Shown piece after piece: positions 52,117 to 61,638 of a stretch of DNA of 64,000 nt. Every line of letters begins with the position of its first letter. Within the stretch, counting starts at the first letter, position 1. The notes below the pieces were generated by a model, which made no database searches, was not told where the DNA came from, and saw nothing but the letters and a program-made list of their open reading frames with translations. Origin of the DNA: Bombyx mori (Eukaryota; Arthropoda; Insecta; Lepidoptera; Bombycidae); NCBI RefSeq assembly GCF_030269925.1, contig NC_085135.1:5456753-5520752 (forward strand), read 5' to 3'. Made by a program: the position numbers and the translations under genes.

Positions 52117-55100
52117 TTAATCAACTGGCAGCCGGGACAACGTTGTGACCGCTCGTTTGAGAACCGAGTCCCCGACCAGAACCTCTGCAGACCGAGGGGT
52201 CCCATCCTTACCGGGAAACAGATTAACAATGCGCCCCCTACGCCAAAGCAGTGGCGGCAGGTTAGCATCCTTAACCAACACAAGGTCACCGACGTGAGGG
52301 GGACTGGTTCTATCCGTCCACTTAAAGCGCTGCTGGAGCAGATGTAAATACTCAAGGGACCAACGTTTCCAAAAATCTTGGGACATCTGCTGCAACATCT
52401 GGTATCGCCTCAACCGTCCAGGCTTGATATCCGAGAGGGGATACTCCGGCAACGCATTGAGTGGCTGTCCTATCAAGAAATGGCCTGGAGTTAACGACTC
52501 CAAGTCATTCGGGTCTGAACTGAGCGGGCACAACGGCCGTGAATTAAGTACCGCTTCAATTTTACAAAATACCGTGGTTAACTCCTCAAAGGTAAGCGAG
52601 GTTTGCCCTATCACGCGCATCAAGTGAGTCTTAGCCGATTTTACTACTGCCTCGAAAATTCCACCCCAGTGGGGGCATCCTGGAGGACTGAAGGTCCACC
52701 GAATACCGCGACGAGAGAGGGCCGTTTCAATATCCACCTGGTTATTGTTCAAGAAATTTACTACATCCCGCAAGTAACGGTCCGCACCTACAAAATTCGT
52801 TCCGTTATCGGAGCGTATCAATTCGGGTAAACCTCGACGGGACACAAATCTATCCAAGCTCGCAATAAAGGCTTCAGTTGTAAGGTCGGCAACAACTTCA
52901 AGATGTACAGCTTTGGTTGAAAGACAGACAAAGACGCACAGATAAGCCTTAATTAACCTAACATTCCGCAAACGTGAAGCCTTGATCATGAAGGGCCCAG
53001 CGAAGTCCGTACCAACTCCAGAAAATGGCCTGATCTTCTTCACTCTGTCTGGGGGCAGATCTCCCATCTGAGGCTGCATCGTAGAAGCCTTAAGCCGATA
53101 ACAGGGTAAACACCGGAACAGGACGCTCCGAACCGTACGACGCCCCGACAGAATCCAAAATTCCCTCTGGAGGGATGCCAACAGCGCATTGCAACCGGAA
53201 TGCGAATTTGCGATGTGGCGATCCATCACCAACAGGTCAACTAACTGGATCTTCTTGGGAAGTAAAAGAGGATGGCGCGCCGAATAAGGTAAATTGGAGT
53301 TACTTAATCTACCTCCCACTCGAATCAACCCCTGGCCGTCTACAAAGGGGCTAAGACGAGCGATAGCTCCACGAAGCTTAGGGCGCTCAGTCCTTAGCGC
53401 CTTCAATTCTGAATGAAAGCTGGTGGCTTGCACAACTTCAATTAATTTCAGCAGCGCCTTCTTCCGCTCGATGGGACACACAACAGGTGTCATATTGCGT
53501 TGAGACACCGACAAACGACAATTCCGAATAAACCTCAAAATCCAGGCGGTAACCTTAACCAGCTTGTCCAAGGAGCTATAACGGTTGATGAGCAGATCCA
53601 AATCCAACCCCTGAATCACTCCTCGATCCTCGAACTGCGCCGGTGCAGCCACGAGACCTGCAGGAACTCCTATGCGAGAGGGAGGCCACTGAGAAGCCTT
53701 CATGGTGAGCCGCTGGGGACCCCACCATAACTGATGATCAACTATTTCCGATGCTAAGCATCCCCGAGAAGCGCAGTCCGCCGGATTGAGCTCACCAGGC
53801 ACGTGTCTCCATGTTAGAGGGACCTCAGAACCTTGAATCTGGGAGACACGGTTGGCCACGAAAACTTCAAGTGTATGAACCGAAGCCTTCAACCAGCACA
53901 ACACTATCTGGCTGTCTGTCCAAGCATAGACAGTGTTTTCTAAATCAATAACCGACCGTAAACTAGTAGCTGTATGGTTTAACAACCTAGTCAACAGAGC
54001 GGCACCAGACAACTCGAGCTTCGGAATCGTCATGCGTGTCCGAAGCGGAGCGACCTTACTCTTCGCTAACACCAACCGTATATCAACCCTTCCAGTTGAA
54101 GAAACCGTTCGCAAGTATACCGCAGCTGCGAATCCACGTTCCGAGGCATCCGAAAACCCGTGGAGAGACGCCTTGTATTTGCCCGCAGGAACCAGCTTCC
54201 GAGGTATTGACACGTGGTTAATATCAGGAAGAGACGAGAAAAAGTTCAACCAATCCTTCAATAGGTCACCAGCAATCCCCTCGTCCCATGACAGGTTAGC
54301 AGACCACAGTCGCTGCATGAAGCATTTTAAGAGAAAAGTGACAGGAGCGATCCAACCGTTTGGATCAAAGGTTCGAGCAATTGTGGAAAGCACCGTTCGC
54401 TTAGACCATACCTTTGGATTTTCCAACTCCACCCGATAGGTAAATTCGTCTTGAATCGGACGATATTGAATCCCTAGGACCGACAGCATGTTAGGGTTAT
54501 CGACATTCTCGAAAAGATGGGGATCCTGTTGATACTCCGTTGGCAAACCAGTCAGCAACTCAGGACAGTTAGACAGCCATTTTCTCAACTCGTACCCACC
54601 CCTGCTCAAAAGGCGGATCAGTTCATCCTTGCGTGATAAGGCCTCTTCGACACTGTCGGCGCCCGTACATACGTCATCGACATATAGGTCCCGTTCCAAA
54701 ATGTCCGCAGCACGAGGGTAGTGCAACCGTTCCCTCACTGCCAACTCCCGCAAAGAACGAACCGCTAAATATGGACTCGACCGCAACCCGTAAGTGTTCG
54801 TGTTCAGTTCATAAATTTTTATGGGCTCATCTGAGCTTTCACGCCAGAGAATGAGTTGATACCGCCTATCCTCCGGATGAATCACCGTTTGCCTGAACAT
54901 CATACGGATGTCTGCCACGAAAACGATTTGGTGCCTGCGGAAGCTCGTCAGTATGTCTGAAATGTCCCGGTTCAGCTTTGGACCCGAATGGAGACACTGA
55001 TTTAACGAGACGCCGGAGGAGGTCGTGACCGAACCGTCAAACACGACCCTAATTTTACCGTTAGGAGTTTTCAAAACCGCATGATGAGGCAGGAAACAGT

Positions 55101-56010
55101 GCTCCGTAGCACTCCAATCTACCTTGGAAACCGACATGTGACCTAAGGATTCATACTCCCGCATAAACTCTACATATTTCTGCCGGAACACCGCGTCGCG
55201 CCTCATGCGTCTCTCCATTGACAAAAGTCTAGTCTCTGCTGCCTTCCTCGAACTGCCTAGCAGTGGGCGATTCGCCCGAAAAGGAAGTCTTAACAAGAAC
55301 CGGCCCGAATAGAGACGACCCGTATTATTCTGGTAAAACAGCTCACATTCCTCCTCATCCGGGTTAACTCGATAAGCTGTAGGAGGTTCTTCTAGTTCCC
55401 AAAACCGTTGGACTACTTCCGAAAGCGTAGACCCGACCAGAAAATTGTCCGATTTCCTCGCAGCGACCGGCCGGAACGCAGGACCCAACAATACATGACC
55501 TAATTTTGTGTCCATTGCAACCAAACCCTCCGCATGAAGAGCGCGCTTCCCAGTCAGGAGCAGCTTCCCTAGTACATCCGCCCCAAGTAGTACGTCTACT
55601 GGCCCCGGTGTGTCAAACTTGGGGTCCGCTAGCCGTAAGTCTGATGTCAATGACCGTATGTAACTGTTTACCTTCACCGGAGGGTGACGACCTATCACCT
55701 CAGGCATCACCAAAGCTGAGACTCTAAACTGTAAGCGAGGGTTAGGATTCGATGAGAAAATAAATGAAGTGTGACCGATCACGTCCGAAATTCTAACATT
55801 GCCCACTCCACGAATAGAATAAGAAGACTTGTAAATAGGATTGCCCAACCGTACTGCAAGGTTGCTCGACATAATACTGCCCTGTGCGCCGGAATCCAAC
55901 AGAGCTCGAGCAAACACAGTGTTGCCATCCGAATCCAACACCCGAACAGAAGCGGTAGGAAGTAAAACAGCTTCTGGGGCTGGGGCAACACTGCAGTGAG
56001 CGGCAATTTC
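52117..56010 (-). CDS. Q pol: protease, RT, RNase H, integrase
   Basis: About 1297 codons from the amber codon, 1274 from the first Met (55941). Aspartic protease ALLDSGAQGSIMSSNLAVRL. RT: IRVVFDGSVTTSSGVSLNQC, VFVADIRMMFRQTVIHPEDR, catalytic LYVDDVCTGADSVEEAL. RNase H-like: LHGFSDASERGFAAAVYLR and VYAWTDSQIVLCWL. Integrase: zinc H-H-C-C (RHIANSHSG...CLPCYRLKA), core GVGTDFAGPFM, LIRSDNGTNFVG and HWGGIFEAVVKSAK (D, D, E). It is open throughout, so the enzyme could be functional. Confidence 0.92.
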   Translation of the reverse strand, partial: EIAAHCSVAPAPEAVLLPTASVRVLDSDGNTVFARALLDSGAQGSIMSSNLAVRLGNPIYKSSYSIRGVGNVRISDVIGHTSFIFSSNPNPRLQFRVSALVMPEVIGRHPPVKVNSYIRSLTSDLRLADPKFDTPGPVDVLLGADVLGKLLLTGKRALHAEGLVAMDTKLGHVLLGPAFRPVAARKSDNFLVGSTLSEVVQRFWELEEPPTAYRVNPDEEECELFYQNNTGRLYSGRFLLRLPFRANRPLLGSSRKAAETRLLSMERRMRRDAVFRQKYVEFMREYESLGHMSVSKVDWSATEHCFLPHHAVLKTPNGKIRVVFDGSVTTSSGVSLNQCLHSGPKLNRDISDILTSFRRHQIVFVADIRMMFRQTVIHPEDRRYQLILWRESSDEPIKIYELNTNTYGLRSSPYLAVRSLRELAVRERLHYPRAADILERDLYVDDVCTGADSVEEALSRKDELIRLLSRGGYELRKWLSNCPELLTGLPTEYQQDPHLFENVDNPNMLSVLGIQYRPIQDEFTYRVELENPKVWSKRTVLSTIARTFDPNGWIAPVTFLLKCFMQRLWSANLSWDEGIAGDLLKDWLNFFSSLPDINHVSIPRKLVPAGKYKASLHGFSDASERGFAAAVYLRTVSSTGRVDIRLVLAKSKVAPLRTRMTIPKLELSGAALLTRLLNHTATSLRSVIDLENTVYAWTDSQIVLCWLKASVHTLEVFVANRVSQIQGSEVPLTWRHVPGELNPADCASRGCLASEIVDHQLWWGPQRLTMKASQWPPSRIGVPAGLVAAPAQFEDRGVIQGLDLDLLINRYSSLDKLVKVTAWILRFIRNCRLSVSQRNMTPVVCPIERKKALLKLIEVVQATSFHSELKALRTERPKLRGAIARLSPFVDGQGLIRVGGRLSNSNLPYSARHPLLLPKKIQLVDLLVMDRHIANSHSGCNALLASLQREFWILSGRRTVRSVLFRCLPCYRLKASTMQPQMGDLPPDRVKKIRPFSGVGTDFAGPFMIKASRLRNVRLIKAYLCVFVCLSTKAVHLEVVADLTTEAFIASLDRFVSRRGLPELIRSDNGTNFVGADRYLRDVVNFLNNNQVDIETALSRRGIRWTFSPPGCPHWGGIFEAVVKSAKTHLMRVIGQTSLTFEELTTVFCKIEAVLNSRPLCPLSSDPNDLESLTPGHFLIGQPLNALPEYPLSDIKPGRLRRYQMLQQMSQDFWKRWSLEYLHLLQQRFKWTDRTSPPHVGDLVLVKDANLPPLLWRRGRIVNLFPGKDGTPRSAEVLVGDSVLKRAVTTLSRLPVD

Positions 56011-57648
56011 CTAGCGGGGGCCCGGGTCCCCGCTATCCCGGTCGGCACGCGACGGAAGGTCGTAGCGTGCCAGCGGATCCCACGCTCCCACATAAGGCCC
56101 TCGTTTCCCGTCCCGCCTCATATACCTCCGCGTACGATGGCCAAACGGGCCAAACACTGGAGGGAGTCGCTCCAGCGTCGGCCGCTCCCTCAGCGGAGGG
56201 GAAAACCGTACTTCTGAGGGAGGGGGAGACGAGTGAGCAGGGCTACTCGATCCAGCAGGCGAACACGGCCCCGCACGGGGGGACAACGTGGCCACCCCGG
56301 CGTAGCTAGTGGGCATCCGCTGGCACCCGCCCGCAGTAGCCAACCCGGCGCCTCCCTGCGAAGCCTCTTTCCGAGGGTCCACGCCGCTGAATTGGCGAGG
56401 GCTACGACCGGTGCGCCCACCGGTCGGCGAGGCTGAATGACTGCGTCCGGATGACCTCGGAGTGGCGGCAGACTCCAGACACAGGAGGGCATGGTGCCGA
56501 CCGTCGCAATTAGGGCACAATTGTGGCTGTGGACAGACGCTCGCCGTGTGCGGCCCAAAACAAAAAAAGCACCATCGCCGCTGGTCAACGATGTTGCGTC
56601 TACCCCTGATGCGCGTCGACCGGAACCTCGGACAGGCGGCTACGTCGTGCCCGCTCTCATGACAGAAGGCACACCGTGGGCCTCCCACCGCTGCCATGAG
56701 CGCAGTCAGTCGTTGAGACGGCCCCCTCTTATCCCCTCCCCCTCCCCTCTGAGCAACCGAAACGGCGTGGCCGGAAGCCGGCACACGCGACCCAGAGGAG
56801 GAGGGTGGTGGCATAATCTCGTGTCGGCGACTTTCGGCTTCTAAAAACGCCAGCAGACTGGCCAGGGTAGGCAGTTCGTCCCTACCTGCGTTGTCCTGCT
56901 GCTCGAATCGAGTGAGCACCTCAACCGGCAGCCTACCTGCAACAATATAAAAGAGCAGATATGACCATTGGTCTACTGGTAGACCCAAATTACCCAAGGC
57001 CTTAGTGGCCATCGTAACTGGATTCAGTACCTCGGCTCTGATATCGGAAGCCCGAGAAAGTTTGGGTATCGCAAACAGCCTGGCCAGCTGAGCGTCTGCC
57101 AACCGTCGTTGATTTTGATATCGGTCGAACAGGATCTGGCGTGCGACCGCATAATTGTCGTTGGTGATAGGCAAGTGTGCCACCAATTCACCAGGTTCAC
57201 CTCGCAGCGCACCCCGAAGCTGAGCCATCTTATAAGAGGCAGTCAAGTCCGACCGACCATGGACCAGGCTGTCAAACAAATTGATAAAGCCGACCCACTC
57301 GTTCAGATCACCGTGGAAGATCGGCAGGTTGATGGAGGGGAGGCGTGATATGACGCCTGACGAAGTTCCCGAACCTCCATTACCACCGGATGACGACTGC
57401 TTCTTAATATCGGCCACCCGTTGCAGAATGGCATCAGCGTACTCCTGACACTGGTCCACGTCAAGACCGATGGCATGGATCACCTCCTTCTCCACTTCGG
57501 ACCCCAAAGCAACGAGGTCAGACAACCGATCGTACACTACCTCCAACCGTTCGTGCACCTGAGACACCCTATCGAGCAATGCCGCATCCCTATCCGTTCT
57601 GTCAACCAAAGCATGAGCTGATGCGAACCATCGGAGCTCACTAGTCAC
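56011..57648 (-). CDS. Q gag, ending at an amber codon in the pol frame
   Basis: 545 codons from 57648 (MTSELRWFASAHALVDRTDR). Helical N-terminus, then the BEL/Pao capsid block LPSINLPIFHGDLNEWVGFI and VHGRSDLTASYKMAQLRGAL, and knuckles CAFCHESGHDVAAC and CFFCFGPHTASVCPQPQLCPNC...H...C. It stops at TAG (56011-56013) in the same frame as pol. BEL/Pao elements usually make one gag-pol protein, so this is either a single nonsense mutation or a read-through site. Confidence 0.88.
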   Translation of the reverse strand: MTSELRWFASAHALVDRTDRDAALLDRVSQVHERLEVVYDRLSDLVALGSEVEKEVIHAIGLDVDQCQEYADAILQRVADIKKQSSSGGNGGSGTSSGVISRLPSINLPIFHGDLNEWVGFINLFDSLVHGRSDLTASYKMAQLRGALRGEPGELVAHLPITNDNYAVARQILFDRYQNQRRLADAQLARLFAIPKLSRASDIRAEVLNPVTMATKALGNLGLPVDQWSYLLFYIVAGRLPVEVLTRFEQQDNAGRDELPTLASLLAFLEAESRRHEIMPPPSSSGSRVPASGHAVSVAQRGGGGDKRGPSQRLTALMAAVGGPRCAFCHESGHDVAACPRFRSTRIRGRRNIVDQRRWCFFCFGPHTASVCPQPQLCPNCDGRHHALLCLESAATPRSSGRSHSASPTGGRTGRSPRQFSGVDPRKEASQGGAGLATAGGCQRMPTSYAGVATLSPRAGPCSPAGSSSPAHSSPPPSEVRFSPPLRERPTLERLPPVFGPFGHRTRRYMRRDGKRGPYVGAWDPLARYDLPSRADRDSGDPGPR

Positions 57649-57651
57649 CTT

Positions 57652-57790
57652 CCCGCGAATTTAGGACACCGACATGTTACTTGCAGTTTACAACCAGACC
57701 AAAAAAAAAATTCAAAAAAAATTCAAAAAAAAAATCAAAAAAAATCAAAAAAAAATAAAAAAAAAATTTCAAATAACAAAAAAAAATTAC
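57652..57790. repeat. A-rich low-complexity stretch in the Q leader
   Basis: Runs of A separated by TTC, TC or T between gag and the tandem repeats. It is non-coding. Confidence 0.8.
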
Positions 57791-57933
57791 AAAGGAATTA
57801 TTTAAAGGAGTGTACGAGTGAGCCCACCAAAATATTCCTACTCCTAAGTATTTAGGTAACCTAGACCTCACCACTGTACCAAGGACACCCCAACAAATAA
57901 GAACAAACTTAAAATTAAAAGTTATAAGATAGA

Positions 57934-58440
57934 AAATTGCTGATACCAGGTTTTGAGTTGCAAACTAAACTCAAGCACACCTGGCCTCTAGACTATAACT
58001 AGAAGCTAGTCACCAAGCAGGACCCAATCAACAATTTACTATCACAAAGTATTCACACCGTTCAACGGGTAAGTCAAATAACAAAATTAAAATTAAAAAT
58101 TAATTATATGATAGCAAATTGCTGATAAAAATTTGTGAATTAATTTTCAAACACTGATGGCCTCAGGACTAAACCAAAGCCAGTCACCAAGCAGGGCCCA
58201 CAGTCAGCAATCCACTACCACAAATTCAAACAAGTAATTTAAATTTAGAACAAATTAAAACAAATAACAAAAAATATATATAATAGCAAATTGCTGGTAT
58301 AAGTTTTGAAATGACACTCATACACCGTTGGCCTCTGGACTATAACTAAGCTAGTCTCCAAACAGGGCCCAACCAGCAATCTACTACTACAAGTTCAACA
58401 AGTACTCCAGTTATATTCAATTACAAATGTGTTGCAGCTC
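57934..58440. repeat. Three diverged ~175-bp tandem repeats in the Q leader
   Basis: Units begin AAATTGCTG at 57934, 58116 and 58288 and share TGGCCTCTAGACTATAACTA, CTAGTCACCAAGCAGG and CCAATCAACAATTTACTA words with 20-30% divergence by eye. They lie 5' of gag where leader RNA, packaging or promoter functions would sit; this is inference. Confidence 0.8.
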
Positions 58441-58920
58441 AATTATACTAAAATATAAGTAGGAAGTGAGCTACAATCATACACAAATTAATAATAAATT
58501 ATAAACCCAAACTGTAATAACATTCAGATTGTTACACACAATTATGCTTAAATAGATGTGGTAATCTACTGCTATGATGAGCAGAATTAACATAAATCTG
58601 TAGTAATAGTATGAAAATAGCTGACCACTGTAGCAGCTGTGTGCTAGGTCATAAACTCAGCCAGCACAGCTGTCCAACTCACGTACAATTAGTCAGCTAT
58701 GCGCAGTGGAAGCTAATAAATCAGTCTTACTATTACTAACTATTACTACTCACTAATTTTCATAACCAGGTGGATAGAAACACACTAAACGACCTGACCT
58801 AGGTCAGCAGAATGATAGTTTAAACAGAACCGAACCCTATGCCTACACTACTTCTGCTGACTAGTAACAAAATTAAGTGAGGTTAGACGTAAAAATTTTT
58901 ACAATTCGTGGTAATTACTA
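58441..58920. other. Remaining Q leader, non-coding
   Basis: AT-rich sequence without a frame and without similarity to 51494-52089, so it is not the 5' LTR. It ends abruptly at the T element at 58921. Confidence 0.55.
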
Positions 58921-59967
58921 TCCGAACAAAAACAGTTTCACTGTAAAAAATTGCGCCAAGTCCACGTTTATAAAACTCATCTCAATAACATTTGCACTTT
59001 ACAAAAAAAAGAAGACTTCAATAGCTTTCATTCTCTACAAAAATATGTGAAATACAAAAAAATACCAAGAAACCGTCATAAAGATGAAAAAATAAAAAAT
59101 AAATTGTTGAAAATTTAAAAATAAAAAAATAAAAATTTTATCGTACTTGGCGCGCGTCATTGAGTACCCCAAATTTTTCAGGATAAATGAACATCCTTTC
59201 AATGTTTAGAAATTTATAAGTAGGTCAACCTATGAAATGCATAAATGTAATTAATGAATTATTATTTCATAATAAGTTTTACAAAAGTTAAGTAAAATCG
59301 ACATCTCATACGTATGTTATTTGAATTTTTTTCATTTCCCACTCATCTTTTATGATTTGAACTAAACACCCTCTCGTGTTCGCTTATACAAATACAAACT
59401 ACTTACGAGTCGATACGTATGTATACGTTGGCTTCAAAACATTTGAAAAAATTCTCAAAGATGTTTTTCAAAGGGTAGAAAAGAATAATAAAGTTTCAGC
59501 TGAATCTAAAGGGGTCGAACGCAAAAGTGGTCGATTTGGCATATAATAGCCCATAGGTATATAGTGAGAGCTGTTGAAAATTACCGTAGTTCTGTCTCAA
59601 TTTCTCATAAAACGCTAACAAGAGCGAAAAAGACAACCTGGGTAACTTTTTCAACTTTCACTGTATATTAAAGCAAAACGGTTTTTTTCTCGGGTTGAAA
59701 TTCTTCCGAAAAATTTTGGGGTACTCAATGACGCGCGCCAAGTACGATAAAATTTTAATTTTTTTATTTTTAAATTTTCAACAATTTTTTTTTTATTTTT
59801 TCATCTTTATGACGGTTTCTTGGTATTTTTTTGTATTTCACATATTTTTGTAGAGAATGAAAGCTATTGAAGTCTTCTTTTTTTTGTAAAGTGCAAATGT
59901 TATTGAGATGAGTTTTATAAACGTGGACTTGGCGCAATTTTTTACAGTGAAACTGTTTTTGTTCGGA
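58921..59967. mobile_element. Long-TIR element T, copy 3
   Basis: 1047 bp, the same length as copy 1 and nearly identical in sequence and orientation. It continues into the same 110-bp flank (GTCACTCAGCTTAAAAGC...) and the same LTR insertion, so it is part of a duplicated segment and not an independent insertion of T. Confidence 0.82.
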
Positions 59968-60078
59968 TTTCATATCTTTTTGTTAAGTATTATTTTTTGC
60001 TCATTTATTACTTAATAAAAATAAATTATAAATAGTCACTCAGCTTAAAAGCTAATGAAACGCTCAATTAATTAGTGT

Positions 60079-61638
60079 TTTAATGTTAGGTGCCCGACTG
60101 GCATGAGACTCTCGGGTTGTCAGTTCCGGTATCGACCGGGGACGCGTGTATTCCGCTTCAAAGTCTGGCGCGCACTAATTGGGGGTGCGAATGATGCAAC
60201 AGATGCGCGGGCGCGGGTAGCGCGGGGTGGGTCGTCGCGGCACGGACCTGAGTCACATTCTCTTTGGCTGCTGTTGCCCCGCGAAACGGAACGCTGCGTT
60301 ACATACTCCCCCTCCAAGTTGGGAACGCGTCCCGAGTCCAACTTGGGACTGTTAGTCTGAAGACGCGGCCTTCCTCTCTGCCTCTTTGGCATAATTGGAT
60401 CCGTACTTGAATTTGACGGAGAGTGGGTTAAATCCGCGGTGTGATACTTGCCGATGACATTGTTTGACAAGTCTGCTATGAAGTACGTTGTAGGACTAAC
60501 TATCTTTACTACGCGATACGGGCCATCCCGTCGTGGCATGAACTTACGTATTACACCCCTAGACGCATAAGCAAGCCATAACGAAGGAAATACTCTTCCA
60601 GTAGGACTCGGGAGCAAGCCACGGCGGTGGCATCAACAAGTGCGTAGAGTTCTACCCATCTTGTAGCTACATCCTCTACCAGGAGTACCCATCGCTCCCC
60701 CTGCTCTCCTTCTGGCAGTGGCCCGAACAAATCGATTGCGAGAACCTCTCCTCGCTGTTGAAGCACAGGAGTGAGCCTATACGGCGGTACCGATATAGGC
60801 GGATGATCACCGGTATCAATGTGGTGCTCGGCGTAAAGAGTTGGGGCTCCCCCACCCTAAAGATGTCTCCATTCTGCTGCAATAAATGTGATAGCTGCTG
60901 CCGTTCATCGGAGCCAAGCATAGAACCCTTATCATCACGCAGGAAGTCAGCAGTAGAAGCAAACATGCATGGCTTAGGGCACTCATATTCAATTGGATAG
61001 GTAACCCGTTTTCCCGAAAAATGCCAAGTGGATGAAGCAAAGTCAAGCACAATACCTGCCGCCACCAAAAAATCCATGCCAAGCAAAGTTTCATTATTTT
61101 GAGCATCTGGAAAAACAGTAAATTCAAGGGTTACTGACCTTTCGGGACTTATCCTTACTTCTAGAGTAGTGAGCAAAACTCGGCGGGTGCGCGCGGAACC
61201 GTCTGCAAGCCTCACCCGACGCCTGGTTTCCTCACACGGATGGTTATGCTTTAACAGCAATTCATAAAGCAACGCACCGGCAACGCTACTCTTAGCTCCC
61301 GTATCCAACAAAGCATTACCTCGTATACCTAAAATTTGAACACTTAAAATTGGTCTTAACCTAACCTGGTGCTCAGTAGAGTTACTCTGGGCAACACTTT
61401 TCACATTAGAATTAATCGTCGAAAAATGTCCGACGTTTTCCATGGTCACCCTATTTTCGTTCATCATGGTCACCCACCCTATCGCGGCCACTTGGTACCT
61501 CGGAATAACTATGTTTTGGTTCGGTACCACTCGAGTAACGCATCAGGGGCCTATTCCTAGAACTAATATTATTGTTTATATTATGAATTTTATATTTATA
61601 ATATTAAATTATTATGAATTTCTAGAATAATTTTGAAG
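60079..61638 (-). mobile_element. Gypsy-like element L2, second copy of L1, cut by BMC1
   Basis: LTR at 60079-60303 after the same GTGT target as L1, then integrase remnant, pol remnant (60676-61530) and the start of the gag overlap. It has the same internal deletion joins as L1 plus its own one-base loss in a G-run near 60850 that shifts the pol frame. A ~45-bp AT-rich difference occurs near 61590. BMC1 copy 2 interrupts at 61639. Confidence 0.85.
60676..61530 (-). pseudogene. L2 pol remnant with frameshift
   Basis: Same protease (ALLDTGAKSSVAGALLYEL) and DFLVAAGIVLDFASSTWHF as L1. A one-base deletion relative to L1 at the GGTGGGGG run changes GDIFRVGGAPTLYAE into GDIFRVGEPQLFTP. The integrase stub survives in the other frame at 60551-60766. 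Confidence 0.78.

Larger units (their letters stand above)
51494..58920 (-). mobile_element. BEL/Pao LTR retrotransposon Q (5' LTR missing)
   Basis: Minus strand: leader with repeats (57652-58920), gag (56014-57648), pol (52117-56010), probable 3' LTR. Pol order protease, RT, RNase H, integrase and the YVDD RT box are typical of BEL/Pao. The 5' LTR is replaced at 58920 by element T copy 3, so the upstream end has been lost or lies elsewhere. Confidence 0.87.
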
